From Nitrosopumilus zosterae (lineage in GTDB: Archaea > Thermoproteota > Nitrososphaeria > Nitrososphaerales > Nitrosopumilaceae): a DNA stretch of 64,000 nt. Shown here piece after piece: positions 31,325 through 39,982 of the stretch. Location of the stretch: positions 310,001-374,000 of the forward strand of contig NZ_AP026695.1 in assembly GCF_025998175.1 (NCBI RefSeq). The letters run 5' to 3'. A program made the position numbers and the translations under genes. Each line of letters begins with the position of its first letter. Position 1 is the first letter of the stretch. The notes below the pieces were generated by a model, which was not told where the DNA came from, did not search any database, and worked only from the letters and a program-made list of their open reading frames with translations.

Positions 31325-32503
31325 ATGGAACTTGATGAGAAAAAATCACATGCAAAAGTAATAGCCAGCGGGATTATCCCGTTTGCTTTTATCATCTTGA
31401 TGATGGCATACATTTTTGGTCCAGGCTCAGATTTGCTTGATTTGGGGATTCCTTTGCCTGAAATTACCATTGAAAAAGTGGATTTTGTTGACTCTGAAAT
31501 TCAAGCAACTGTGCGGAATACTGGTCCAATTCCAGTTGAAGTTGCCATGGCTGATGTAAATGACAGGATCCAACCTGCAGCTGTAGAGCCAGACAGATTC
31601 TTGGAACGATATGAAGTAGTGTTAGTTAGAATTCCTTTTGAATGGAATGAGGCAGAACCATATATCATTGGGATTACAGTGGAGGATGGAACTAGGTTTG
31701 AAAAAAAGATAGACGCTGCTGCTCCTGCTTTAGAACCGACTGTTGAACTCGCAGTGTTTTTTGCAATAATTGGAACTTATGTTGGAATTATTCCTGTAAT
31801 GATTGGTTTGTTGTGGCTTCCATTTATAAAAAAAATTAAGAAGAGCAAATATCATTTCTTTTTGGCATTGACTGCGGGACTGTTGTTGTTTTTGGGAATT
31901 GATTCTATTGAAGAAGCAATACAGGTATCTGATGAAAGCCTTGCAGACAGTTTTAATGGCACATTGCTTGTTGCCACAATTACTGTTCTTTCATTTCTTG
32001 GGTTATACTATACAGGTGAAAAGTTGGTAAAAAGATCTGAAACCTCTAGACTTACAAAACCCGTAGCGATTGCATTGATGATTGCAATAGGAATTGGGTT
32101 GCACAACTTTGGAGAGGGGTTGGCCATTGGGGCTGCCGTAGGTCTTGGGTCTATTGCGTTTAGTACATTTTTGATAGTAGGGTTTGCATTGCACAACACT
32201 ACCGAAGGAATTGCAATTGCCTCACCAATGTCTAGGGAGAAAACGGTAATCTGGAAACTTGCAGCTATGGGGATGATTGCAGGATCTCCTGCAATTTTTG
32301 GTGCATGGGTTGGAGGTTTCGTGTATTCTCCATTTTCCTCGGTGATATTTCTTTCAATAGGGGCAGGCGCAATATTTCAAGTAATTATAACAATCTTGAA
32401 ATGGATAAGAGTAGAGGGCGACAAGAATCTCTCAAGTGCTGCAGTGGCATCAGGCTTTGCTATAGGAATGCTGATAATGTATGCTACTAGTATTCTTGTT
32501 TGA
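31325..32503 (+). CDS. ZIP-family metal transporter with extra N-terminal exported domain
   Basis: A 392-residue membrane protein. A first helix (residues ~12-30) leads to an unusual ~95-residue beta-rich outside domain ('ITIEKVDFVDSEIQATVRNTG'), then seven to eight transmembrane helices. The ZIP metal motifs 'GLHNFGEGLAIG' and 'ALHNTTEGIAIA' lie on helices IV and V and the intracellular loop is basic. It should move Zn, Mn or Fe. Most ZIP proteins lack such an N-terminal domain. Start ATG follows the oxidase by 12 bases. Confidence 0.85.
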   Translation: MELDEKKSHAKVIASGIIPFAFIILMMAYIFGPGSDLLDLGIPLPEITIEKVDFVDSEIQATVRNTGPIPVEVAMADVNDRIQPAAVEPDRFLERYEVVLVRIPFEWNEAEPYIIGITVEDGTRFEKKIDAAAPALEPTVELAVFFAIIGTYVGIIPVMIGLLWLPFIKKIKKSKYHFFLALTAGLLLFLGIDSIEEAIQVSDESLADSFNGTLLVATITVLSFLGLYYTGEKLVKRSETSRLTKPVAIALMIAIGIGLHNFGEGLAIGAAVGLGSIAFSTFLIVGFALHNTTEGIAIASPMSREKTVIWKLAAMGMIAGSPAIFGAWVGGFVYSPFSSVIFLSIGAGAIFQVIITILKWIRVEGDKNLSSAAVASGFAIGMLIMYATSILV

Positions 32504-32670
32504 CATTGGCGAAATAACCTGATTGACTCCGCGCTTCCAACCTATACTCCTAAATGAAGACTAGAATTAGTTTTTCAATCTTTTGGAATGTTTTTTTAAT
32601 CTGCCTTTATTTTCCTATACACTGTAGGGTTTGAATTTGCCTATCTTAAATCTAAATCAAAATAGCTGCT

Positions 32671-33045
32671 TTATTTCAAATCCCAAATGCATGTATCGTG
32701 ATTAAATATGTGAGTGCTGTTTTCAATTTTTTTGACCGGTGCAAATCCGCCAGGAGTACAAAACTCTACATATGGACTTAGGCCGGAACTTTGACTTTCT
32801 TCTGGGACGCTGCAGCCGGCAGCTTTGGCTTTTCCAATCTCCCTGTTTTCTGAAGACCAATATCTGTTTGAAGAATCTTTTTGTAGAATTTCAGGACAAG
32901 ACATTTTTTTGATCTCTTCCCTTTCTAGTTCGGCATTGGGAAAAATCGTGTTTATTTTATAATCTAACGCAAAAGAAAATATGGCAACTACTATCACCAT
33001 GCATACAATTGGGATAATCCAAAAATGGAGAGAATTCTCTTCCAT
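32671..33045 (-). CDS. membrane-anchored small exported protein
   Basis: A 124-residue protein with one N-terminal helix (residues ~7-28) and an outside domain holding four cysteines ('KMSCPEIL', 'AAGCSVPE', 'EFCTPGG', 'HDTCIWDLK') that could form two disulfides. I chose ATG 33045 because a TATA-like ATTAAATA lies ~27 bases upstream; an ATG at 33066 would add seven residues. Family unknown. Confidence 0.6.
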   Translation of the reverse strand: MEENSLHFWIIPIVCMVIVVAIFSFALDYKINTIFPNAELEREEIKKMSCPEILQKDSSNRYWSSENREIGKAKAAGCSVPEESQSSGLSPYVEFCTPGGFAPVKKIENSTHIFNHDTCIWDLK

Positions 33046-33325
33046 GTTTGTAAATAGGGTTAACACTATTTAATCGCTTTATTATTTTGCATCTAGATCT
33101 CTACTGCATTAATGAATAGACTACTTTATGACTATCATATTTGGAAACAGAAAACCAGATAGTCTGAAATAATTGGGATTCTGCATGATTTTCTCAAATA
33201 CTGTATTTGGATTTTTATTATTTTCCTAGCTGGCAAAAATATTGCGCACACAGTCACTGCAAAATGTGCTATCAGAAATCCTGTGCATTTTGAACCACTA
33301 ATCTTAAATGTTCAAACATCTTTGT

Positions 33326-33523
33326 ATGAGTATGGATTCAAAAATTGCACTGTTTTCTGTACTTGTACTAGCTGCAATATTTGCAATGGCACTTCCAATG
33401 GATTCTGTCTATGCTCAGACTGGAGATGCATCTACTGATGGTGAGGACGGGGAACACGAGGGAAAATCTTGTCCATCTAAAGATAAAAAGACCGCATTCA
33501 TTGACAGTGGTTTGAATTTATAA
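33326..33523 (+). CDS. small secreted protein, 65 aa
   Basis: A signal peptide (hydrophobic run after MSMDSK, ending VYAQ) leads to a ~35-residue acidic mature part with one Cys and many Asp/Glu/Gly. Start set at ATG 33326, ~20 bases after a TATA-like CTTAAATG; an upstream ATG at 33308 lies within that box. Very small secreted acidic proteins are common in thaumarchaea. Function unknown. Confidence 0.6.
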   Translation: MSMDSKIALFSVLVLAAIFAMALPMDSVYAQTGDASTDGEDGEHEGKSCPSKDKKTAFIDSGLNL

Positions 33524-33657
33524 TTTTCAATCTCAATCCCAAAATGTTGTATGAAATGTGGCATTGAACCTAGTTCTGCAAAGCAATCGATACTTTGTTA
33601 AATTATATCTTAGACTGACAAATACCCATTTTATCTTTCATTTACTGACTATTCTCG

Positions 33658-33930
33658 ATGTACAAGGTCTATCAGGTTATCAAAAAATTTGATTCAAGAA
33701 AAGATCATGGATTTTCAATGCGTCCACAATATGCTAGATGTCTTGAAGTAATGAACACAGGTGAGAAGATAAACGCCAAGGAATTTGCAAAAGAACATCG
33801 CGGAGAATTTGTTATAAGAAGAAATACTCTTGAATCTAACTTGGCAGATACTCACATTGCTTTTGAACCGAATGCAAACACAAATGTATTGTATTTGAAT
33901 CCATTTCAAAACACAAAGCCTATGAATTAG
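33658..33930 (+). CDS. hypothetical protein, 90 aa
   Basis: A soluble basic protein starting MYKVYQVIKKFDSRKDHG, with no recognised motif. Its last ~20 codons overlap a second open frame that encodes a zinc-ribbon (33867-34064). Either it is complete and the other frame is a relic, or a frameshift separates two halves of one gene. Its own C-terminus 'NVLYLNPFQNTKPMN' looks unstructured. Confidence 0.5.
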   Translation: MYKVYQVIKKFDSRKDHGFSMRPQYARCLEVMNTGEKINAKEFAKEHRGEFVIRRNTLESNLADTHIAFEPNANTNVLYLNPFQNTKPMN

Positions 33931-34064
33931 GTGGTTGTTACTGTAGAAACTGCGACTATTATTTTAAAGAAAAATTTCTTCGCTGTCCTTGTTGCAATAC
34001 ACGTGTACGTTATTCAACTCGAACCAATAAACGCAGAATAGAGTCTGAGGTAATTCGATTATGA
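33867..34064 (+). pseudogene. zinc-ribbon ORF without a start codon (relic or frameshifted)
   Basis: The frame is open from 33867 to the stop at 34062-34064 and encodes a convincing zinc-ribbon: 'TECKHKCIVF', then 'GGCYCRNCDYYFKEK' and 'LRCPCCNTRVRY', ending basic. No ATG, GTG or TTG precedes the conserved part, and a stop (TGA) lies at 33864. So it is a 5'-truncated relic, or it is reached by -1 frameshift from the 90-residue ORF that overlaps it. Confidence 0.5.
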
Positions 34065-34129
34065 ATGTAGATGAAATAAGAGTAAAAGGTTCGAAGTACT
34101 TATGAATTGCATAATTTTATCGTGAGTAA

Positions 34130-34564
34130 TTGAAAACTAGAACAAAAATTCCAATTATTATAATCGCATCTATGGTATTGTTATTTTTATTATATTTTTT
34201 TTATAATGCGCCAATTATATGCGATGATGTGATTTTTCAATTGAACTTATGTGGAGATCATCTGGAAGAAAAATATGTTCCATTACCAATTATACAACAC
34301 TTTATGCAACTTTATCCTGAGACAACGGGTTTGGGATATTCCACTGGAATGTATCAGGTACAAAAAGTATTTGCTGATGCCATGCTGGCTGAGAAAATTT
34401 TTGTCCGTCTTGAAATTGATTTGCGTGATTCTTCTATCATATACAGCTGTTCAAATCACAACAAAGGAGACGATTTTCTTGTATCATACATTACAAATCC
34501 TACCGTGAATGATCTTGATAGCAATAATTGTCGTACACTAAATAATCTAATTCTAGAGAAATAA
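34130..34564 (+). CDS. membrane-anchored exported protein, 144 aa
   Basis: Starts at TTG as MKTRTKIPIIIIAS. One N-terminal helix (residues ~7-26), then an outside domain with four cysteines ('PIICDDV', 'LNLCGDH', 'IYSCSN', 'NNCRTL'), likely two disulfides. First gene of a run of four exported proteins (34130-37293) joined by a 4-base gap and a 4-base overlap. The signal sequences of its members look alike (MKTR/MKAR starts). Function unknown. Confidence 0.65.
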   Translation: MKTRTKIPIIIIASMVLLFLLYFFYNAPIICDDVIFQLNLCGDHLEEKYVPLPIIQHFMQLYPETTGLGYSTGMYQVQKVFADAMLAEKIFVRLEIDLRDSSIIYSCSNHNKGDDFLVSYITNPTVNDLDSNNCRTLNNLILEK

Positions 34565-34568
34565 GAAA

Positions 34569-35189
34569 ATGAAAGCTAGGCTTTTGATTCTTGCAATGGT
34601 TGTATTTTGGACTACATTTGATTCCTCTTTTGCAGAATCCCAAGAGTTTACAGTAGCTGAGGTCAAATGGGTAAAATCTTCTCATTCTTCTGATGGCTTT
34701 GCTTCAATTCAAGTAATAGAGCCGGACATGAACTTGTCTCCAAATGATATTGAAAAATTCAAGATTCACATTTGGTCTGATTCTGATCCAAATGGAATAA
34801 CTCCAGATGTATATGAGACAAGCAAAGATTCAGGAGTATTTGCAAGCAACATCTACTTTTCTCCAAATTCTTCTACTGGACAAAGAATTCATGTACTTGA
34901 AGAAGATCTTGTAATTGCTTCATATGAAGACCAGACACTCCCTATTTCATACACTGATGAAAAACTAGAGGTTTTTGATTCCATGATAATTCGTAAAACA
35001 TTGGCCAATCCTGATGAGAATCAGGGTTTTTTCAGAATTGATGACCCTACGTTTGTCAGACAAAATCTGCAGACAGGGGAAACACTGGGAGACGCATCAA
35101 GTATATTTGGATGGTTTGTTTTAGCAATGTCTTTGTTTATAGTATTTGCATATATTACAATGAAAATAAAGATGAGAATTAAAAAATGA
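34569..35189 (+). CDS. exported protein with C-terminal membrane anchor, 206 aa
   Basis: Signal peptide (residues ~1-22, ending SFAES), a beta-rich domain with 'TVAEVKWVKSSHSSDGFAS' and repeated Pro/Asn turns, then a C-terminal helix (~178-198) and a Lys/Arg tail (MKIKMRIKK), so it is anchored with its bulk outside. It begins 4 bases after the previous gene and overlaps the next by 4 (ATGA). The domain resembles thaumarchaeal beta-sandwich exported proteins. No enzyme motif seen. Confidence 0.7.
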   Translation: MKARLLILAMVVFWTTFDSSFAESQEFTVAEVKWVKSSHSSDGFASIQVIEPDMNLSPNDIEKFKIHIWSDSDPNGITPDVYETSKDSGVFASNIYFSPNSSTGQRIHVLEEDLVIASYEDQTLPISYTDEKLEVFDSMIIRKTLANPDENQGFFRIDDPTFVRQNLQTGETLGDASSIFGWFVLAMSLFIVFAYITMKIKMRIKK

Positions 35190-36442
35190 AAACTAGATTT
35201 TTGATGTTTATTGGAATGATTGTAATTTCTGCAGGATTTCTTAATACTGTCCAAGGTTTTTCAGATGACGGTTTTGATACTGGACGGTTTAGCGATTTTC
35301 ATTATGGGGAAAAATTCTACCAATACCAGTATCAGCCGTTTGGTGCGTTGGTAGGTGACTCATCTAGCAGATGTCATTTCACATCAGACTTTATTCTAAG
35401 TGAAAATTCCCTTTCAGAATCAGGACATGCAAAATACAAATTTCCAAATGATATGATCTGGCCTGGAGGATACGAGAGCAGTACATTTTTCATCATAAAC
35501 TCTCCATCTTTTAACTTTCCAGCAGACAACAATTTTGAGAAAATAATTCCAAGCCAAGCCAAAGACGGCAGTGTGATTTTAGAGTTTGATCTAGTACCGG
35601 GACTCAATACATTCCTTGCAAATTCTACTGCTTTTTGGGACTCTCAAAGATCACAGATGATTGATTGTCCAAATCCTTTTGATTTTGAAAAACAAGATGC
35701 CAAATATTATGACTTTGTATATCCACTTAAAGTTCAGCAGAATCGTGCAATGACATTTGATCTTGATAAAAATGATTTTTTGTGCAAATCAGAATTTGTT
35801 TTAATTCAAAAATATGATGATTCTCCTGCTTGTGTAAATAAGCAAACCGCTGTAAAATTAACAAACAAAGAACAAAGATCTGGATGGAATGCAAGTGAAC
35901 AATTATGGAAATATCTGTCAAGTAAGATGAATGAGCTTTATTCAGATAACAACTGTCCAAAATATTGCCTCATTTTAGATGAAAAATATGCAGTAGATAA
36001 CGTGGGACAAACTTTGGGTAAAACAATAGGGCTACCAAAATTTTTACCTGATGCCTATGAATATTTTCAATTCCATCATCATGAAACATATTCTGTGATT
36101 CAAATTTCCCCAGTGCCTATTTCTTTGAATACTTCATGGAATGATTTTTACTGGCAAGACAATGGAATATTTCTCAGGTTCTCCGAAACTCCTGTGACCG
36201 TTGATGCTAATGCATCTGTTGAGCATTGGGCAAAAAACCACAATGCTAAAAAAATATCTCTTGATTCTGGAGAATTGATTTATCTAAAGAAAAGAGAACT
36301 TGGTTTTAATGAACAGATTGGTGGCATTTATCCGACATTGTCAGAAGCACAATTTGTACGCGATGGCTTAGTCATATCTGTTGCAGGTTATGTGTCTGAT
36401 GAAAACATGGAAAATATAGTAAGATCTTTTTACACAAAATAA
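35186..36442 (+). CDS. large secreted protein, 418 aa, family unknown
   Basis: Signal peptide (residues ~1-24, ending VQGF). The mature part is about 390 residues with six or so cysteines and no membrane anchor. Residues ~55-150 look like a beta-sandwich ('CHFTSDFILSENSLSESG' and 'ILEFDLVPGLNTF'). The C-terminal third has 'VTVDANASVEHWAKNHNAKK'. Third in the exported-protein run and coupled to the preceding gene by an ATGA overlap. I do not recognise it. Confidence 0.7.
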   Translation: MKTRFLMFIGMIVISAGFLNTVQGFSDDGFDTGRFSDFHYGEKFYQYQYQPFGALVGDSSSRCHFTSDFILSENSLSESGHAKYKFPNDMIWPGGYESSTFFIINSPSFNFPADNNFEKIIPSQAKDGSVILEFDLVPGLNTFLANSTAFWDSQRSQMIDCPNPFDFEKQDAKYYDFVYPLKVQQNRAMTFDLDKNDFLCKSEFVLIQKYDDSPACVNKQTAVKLTNKEQRSGWNASEQLWKYLSSKMNELYSDNNCPKYCLILDEKYAVDNVGQTLGKTIGLPKFLPDAYEYFQFHHHETYSVIQISPVPISLNTSWNDFYWQDNGIFLRFSETPVTVDANASVEHWAKNHNAKKISLDSGELIYLKKRELGFNEQIGGIYPTLSEAQFVRDGLVISVAGYVSDENMENIVRSFYTK

Positions 36443-36534
36443 GAGATTGTTTTATTCAACTTGGTGCTCAAGATCTGAAATGATTTTATGTTAAATCAAA
36501 TCACTAATGTATGGGCCATATTTTTTGATATCAA

Positions 36535-37293
36535 ATGCTCGAAAATGACAATGGTAGTTTTCTGAAAAAAAACTATCCTTTGGTTTTGATTGCAGTCGGA
36601 TTTTTCCTTGTGTTATTTCCTTTCAATTTGTTTGGAACTGATAAACTAGGTCCAATCTCACTTGTCCTGTATAGTTTGTTTGCAGTATTGATAATGGGTT
36701 TTGTATTGTACTACAAACAAAGAAGCAAATATTCTGCCAAAACAAGGAAAATTGTCAAATTAACAGCTCTTGCAATACCTTTGTTCTTTGTTGCATCTGT
36801 TATCTTTGGGGTTGCATTGGGTATTGGCAATATACTCTATGTATCATCACTGGAGCCTACCAAGAATTTAGACAGAGATTTGTTTGAAAAAGAAATTCTT
36901 GATTGGACAAATACTCACAGAAATCAATATGGCGTGGGTAGTGTTGTCTTGGATCCTACATTGAATGATCTTGCTGAAATACGTAGTACCAATTTGTCAG
37001 TGGCATATCCTGCATACATAGAGGCATATTCTGACATTGACATCAATGTGATTGCAGAAAGAGAGGAAATAGAATGCATAGTGAATGGAACATCTGTTCC
37101 TATCCATGATTATACAATACTTGTTCCATCCAAATCATATTCTGAAATGGAAAAAGTTGTTGATCTTATAATGACATACATGGTTGATGACGAGGGGTAT
37201 GGAAATATTATTTTTGGATCAAACATTACAAAAACTGGAATTGATACTTTTGTAGTAGGCGGTGACTTGTTCGTGGTCCAGAATTTCTGCTAA
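36535..37293 (+). CDS. membrane protein with outside CAP/SCP-like domain
   Basis: A 252-residue protein. About three hydrophobic helices in residues 15-105 are followed by an outside domain that starts like CAP (cysteine-rich secretory/PR1) proteins: 'ILDWTNTHRNQYGVGSVVLDPTLNDLAEIRSTNL' spans residues ~121-154, with the N-x-x-R-x-x-x-G-x-x-x-L-x-x-x-x-x-L pattern. CAP catalytic-site histidines are not obvious and the domain is short, so it is a divergent member. Last of the exported-protein group, ~90 bases after the 418-residue gene. Confidence 0.65.
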   Translation: MLENDNGSFLKKNYPLVLIAVGFFLVLFPFNLFGTDKLGPISLVLYSLFAVLIMGFVLYYKQRSKYSAKTRKIVKLTALAIPLFFVASVIFGVALGIGNILYVSSLEPTKNLDRDLFEKEILDWTNTHRNQYGVGSVVLDPTLNDLAEIRSTNLSVAYPAYIEAYSDIDINVIAEREEIECIVNGTSVPIHDYTILVPSKSYSEMEKVVDLIMTYMVDDEGYGNIIFGSNITKTGIDTFVVGGDLFVVQNFC

Positions 37294-37359
37294 TGTATGA
37301 TGGTATTGTGGAATGGAAAATGAAAACTAATTATGATACAGTAATCAAATTTTCATAAA

Positions 37360-37560
37360 ATGTCTTTTGATGAAATCTGTCCAATATGCAACAAACCCTC
37401 TGATCAACACAATTCTGATCAAAGAAGCAAATGCAACATAGAATTGGTAAAAAATGGACTGATGAGACACTGTGGTCTTTGTGGATTGACAAAGCCCGCT
37501 CAAGGTCTTATTGATAGATGTGGAAAATGCAGGGAAAAATACTCTTTTTCAAATTCTTAG
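37360..37560 (+). CDS. 66-residue protein with two CxxC pairs
   Basis: Zinc-binding protein with 'EICPICNKPSDQH', then 'MRHCGLCGLTKPAQG' and 'DRCGKCREKY', six cysteines and nearby His, so one to two zinc sites. ATG start with an AT-rich promoter 20-40 bases upstream. Monocistronic. Family not recognised; DNA, RNA or protein binding possible. Confidence 0.68.
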   Translation: MSFDEICPICNKPSDQHNSDQRSKCNIELVKNGLMRHCGLCGLTKPAQGLIDRCGKCREKYSFSNS

Positions 37561-37706
37561 TATTGCACAATTTCATTACCCTCATAGCCAGTATCTAAAA
37601 GAAAAAGTCAATATTTCCTAGCCTAAATTATAGTTCAAAAAGCTAACCTGCCCATCAAAATAATTACCCATAACTTTTTAAGACAATTTTTTCTTGATAG
37701 ATAATC

Positions 37707-37877
37707 ATGAGTTCAGAAGCTGAAACCATCTATGAACGAGTTGCAAAACTTGAAGATGAGATTGCATTACTTAGAAGCGAAGTGGATATTCTCAAAAAGG
37801 CATTTAGAAATAAAATTGCCCGTCATGAAATATCTATGATTAAGAAAGGCAATGATATAGATTCCATCATTGATTAA
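37707..37877 (+). CDS. 56-residue coiled-coil protein
   Basis: Starts MSSEAETIYERVAKLEDE. Residues 6-36 form a heptad helix ('VAKLEDEIALLRSEVDILKK') that should make a dimeric or trimeric coiled coil, and the tail is basic then acidic. ATG 37707 lies ~25 bases after a TTTTTAAGACA promoter-like stretch. Its end overlaps the end of the convergent SirB1-like gene by 4 bases. Small coiled-coil proteins of this kind are frequent in thaumarchaea. Confidence 0.68.
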   Translation: MSSEAETIYERVAKLEDEIALLRSEVDILKKAFRNKIARHEISMIKKGNDIDSIID

Positions 37878-38692
37878 TTTTTTGATTTTATACTTCTAAT
37901 TAATTCCAAAACAAAATCTACATCTTCTGCATTTGGATTGATTTCTAAATATTTGTTCAAATATTTCAATGCAGTATCCGGGTTAAGTAATCTTTCCTCC
38001 AAAATCCCTTTATCTCTAATGTCTTCTGCCGATTCCGGTTCAATTGCTAATACCATGTTGACACATCGCAACGCCTTGTCGTAAACAAACGATTGAACAT
38101 ATGAATTTTTTAAATTACGAGTCATTCTAACAAGAATCTGTTCTGGTTTTACCTCGTCCAGGTATTCCGGTTGAAATTCTAATTCCCCTCCAAAGTTTAC
38201 ATCCAATATTTCTTGCAAGTCATCTACGTCTACAAGGCGACCGTCATAGAATGGATCTAGAATCATCTCCTCGTTGTATTTTACCAATACATGTCCCGGA
38301 AAACCAACTATCTTAAGATCCAACCCTACAAACTTTGCAACTTCGGCATAAAGAATTGATAGTGTTATTGGAATTCCTGATTTTTTATCTATCACTTCAT
38401 TTAGAAAATTATTTTTTGGGTTATAGTAATCATCATCATCTCCACTAAATCCTAAATTTTCAAAGAGATGCTCATTTAACATCGAAATCAAGTATGTAGG
38501 GTTCTTCACATCATTAATTGATTCTTTTAGAGACATGCCAATGCGGTTGATCTTCTCAATGTATTCGTCTACATTTAGTTCGGGGTATTCTAGAATCTGT
38601 GCAAATTTTAGACATTTTTCTACCAAGTTAAAATTTGGATTTTTTACAAATGCAAACCATTCTGCAACTAATGGATCAAATCTTTCTTCCAA
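37874..38692 (-). CDS. SirB1-like transglutaminase-fold protein with TPR
   Basis: A 272-residue protein. Residues ~88-190 match the SirB1 family ('KSGIPITLSILYAEVAKFVG', 'IVGFPGHVLVKY', 'LDPFYDG'), a cysteine-protease-like fold in which the catalytic Cys is replaced by Ser in 'KSGIP'. The C-terminal ~80 residues carry tetratricopeptide-type helices ('ALKYLNKYLEINPNAEDV'). SirB1 proteins bind other proteins rather than cut them. Five bases downstream of the 397-residue gene, so the two form an operon. Confidence 0.82.
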   Translation of the reverse strand: MEERFDPLVAEWFAFVKNPNFNLVEKCLKFAQILEYPELNVDEYIEKINRIGMSLKESINDVKNPTYLISMLNEHLFENLGFSGDDDDYYNPKNNFLNEVIDKKSGIPITLSILYAEVAKFVGLDLKIVGFPGHVLVKYNEEMILDPFYDGRLVDVDDLQEILDVNFGGELEFQPEYLDEVKPEQILVRMTRNLKNSYVQSFVYDKALRCVNMVLAIEPESAEDIRDKGILEERLLNPDTALKYLNKYLEINPNAEDVDFVLELIRSIKSKN

Positions 38693-38697
38693 TTGAA

Positions 38698-39891
38698 TTA
38701 ACTCAGTTTTTTGAGGTATAGCTGCGGATCTTTTAGCTCTCTTGTGTTTGGCGGTAGTTCCATCATTTTTTTAAAAGTATTCCTGCCTAACTTTTCGTAA
38801 ATAGTTTTTGTAAAATCTTTTCCCATGCTCTTTCTTACCTGGTATGATGAAAAATCTGTTCCCATAAATGTCGTAAGATAATTCTGAAAATCCTGATCTT
38901 CTTTTAGGATGTTCTCGATGGCAAACCCTGCCATGCCTTCCATAGTGGTGAATGCTGCGTGGTGTTGCTGAATTGGCACCAACCACCTCTTGTAGATGTC
39001 TAAAAGATGGGGAATTGATTCATCAATCTTTGGATCTATTTCCACATGTGTAAATGTCATGACATCTGGTCCAATTTGCTCAATTAAGAAATGATCTGGA
39101 TTCAAAAAGAAAAACAAATTTGCTTTTTTGGCAAATGGAAAATCATCAGGTACTGCTTGCAATTGACAATATTCTGAAAGTTTGTTTATGGTTTCAGTAT
39201 CCAGCGATAAAATTATTTTGGCCAATTCCTCATTAATTTTGTTTACCTCCATTGCGGCATTCTTGTTTATTTGGTGCAGATTTCCTTGTGCTGAGTGAAT
39301 TAATTCCTCAAGTACCGTCATTTTTACTGCACCAAGATAACCAGAATTCACGTTTTCAAATCTTGATTCGTATGGTTCTCCCTGTTTATGAAGAATGATC
39401 TGAGGGTATCTTGATAAAATGAATTTGTTAAGATAAATGATTGAGTCGAGATAATCCCCGTACGTGGTTGTGATTTTTGAAATGTATTGAATTGCGTATG
39501 TGGAATACACCAAGTATTTTGCAGTGTTTTCCTTCATCAGCTCTGCAATTGTCTTAAGATCTTCTCTTGCAACTGCATTGAATAACTTTTTCACAAACTC
39601 CTTTGATTCAGAATCTGCAAACACTTTGTCCCCCTTTAACCTCTTCAAATCTTCTAATTCGGGAAATTTTAACTGGAGATTATCTGCAAGTTTAATCCCT
39701 AGAAAATCTTCCACTTTCCCTTTGAATGAGGGGAATATTTCTTTTGCAATCTCTTCTAGCTCTCTGAATTGCACTTTTCCTGCAATGTCTTCTCTTGCTC
39801 TTGCTGCAAGTTGCATGATCTCTTTTTCCTCATTGATCTCGACTGATAATTGGCCAAATAGTGCCTCTGCAAACTCTTCAAATTCTCCCAA
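38698..39891 (-). CDS. hypothetical protein, 397 aa, with EExxH motif
   Basis: A soluble, mostly helical protein. Around residue 199 is 'VLEELIHSAQGNLH', where Glu-Glu and His in helical spacing, together with 'EGMAGF' near 330, could form a metal site. This is only suggestive. Cysteines are few. First gene of a two-gene operon with the SirB1-like protein (5-base gap), which hints at a shared complex. Starts MGEFEEFAEALF at ATG 39891. Family not recognised. Confidence 0.72.
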   Translation of the reverse strand: MGEFEEFAEALFGQLSVEINEEKEIMQLAARAREDIAGKVQFRELEEIAKEIFPSFKGKVEDFLGIKLADNLQLKFPELEDLKRLKGDKVFADSESKEFVKKLFNAVAREDLKTIAELMKENTAKYLVYSTYAIQYISKITTTYGDYLDSIIYLNKFILSRYPQIILHKQGEPYESRFENVNSGYLGAVKMTVLEELIHSAQGNLHQINKNAAMEVNKINEELAKIILSLDTETINKLSEYCQLQAVPDDFPFAKKANLFFFLNPDHFLIEQIGPDVMTFTHVEIDPKIDESIPHLLDIYKRWLVPIQQHHAAFTTMEGMAGFAIENILKEDQDFQNYLTTFMGTDFSSYQVRKSMGKDFTKTIYEKLGRNTFKKMMELPPNTRELKDPQLYLKKLS

Positions 39892-39982
39892 TTTGCATAA
39901 AATCGGAAAATACTACATTTAACATTATCTTGTAATTTGCATCAAAGAAATTATTAGTTCACAATCCTTTGGCATATCATAG

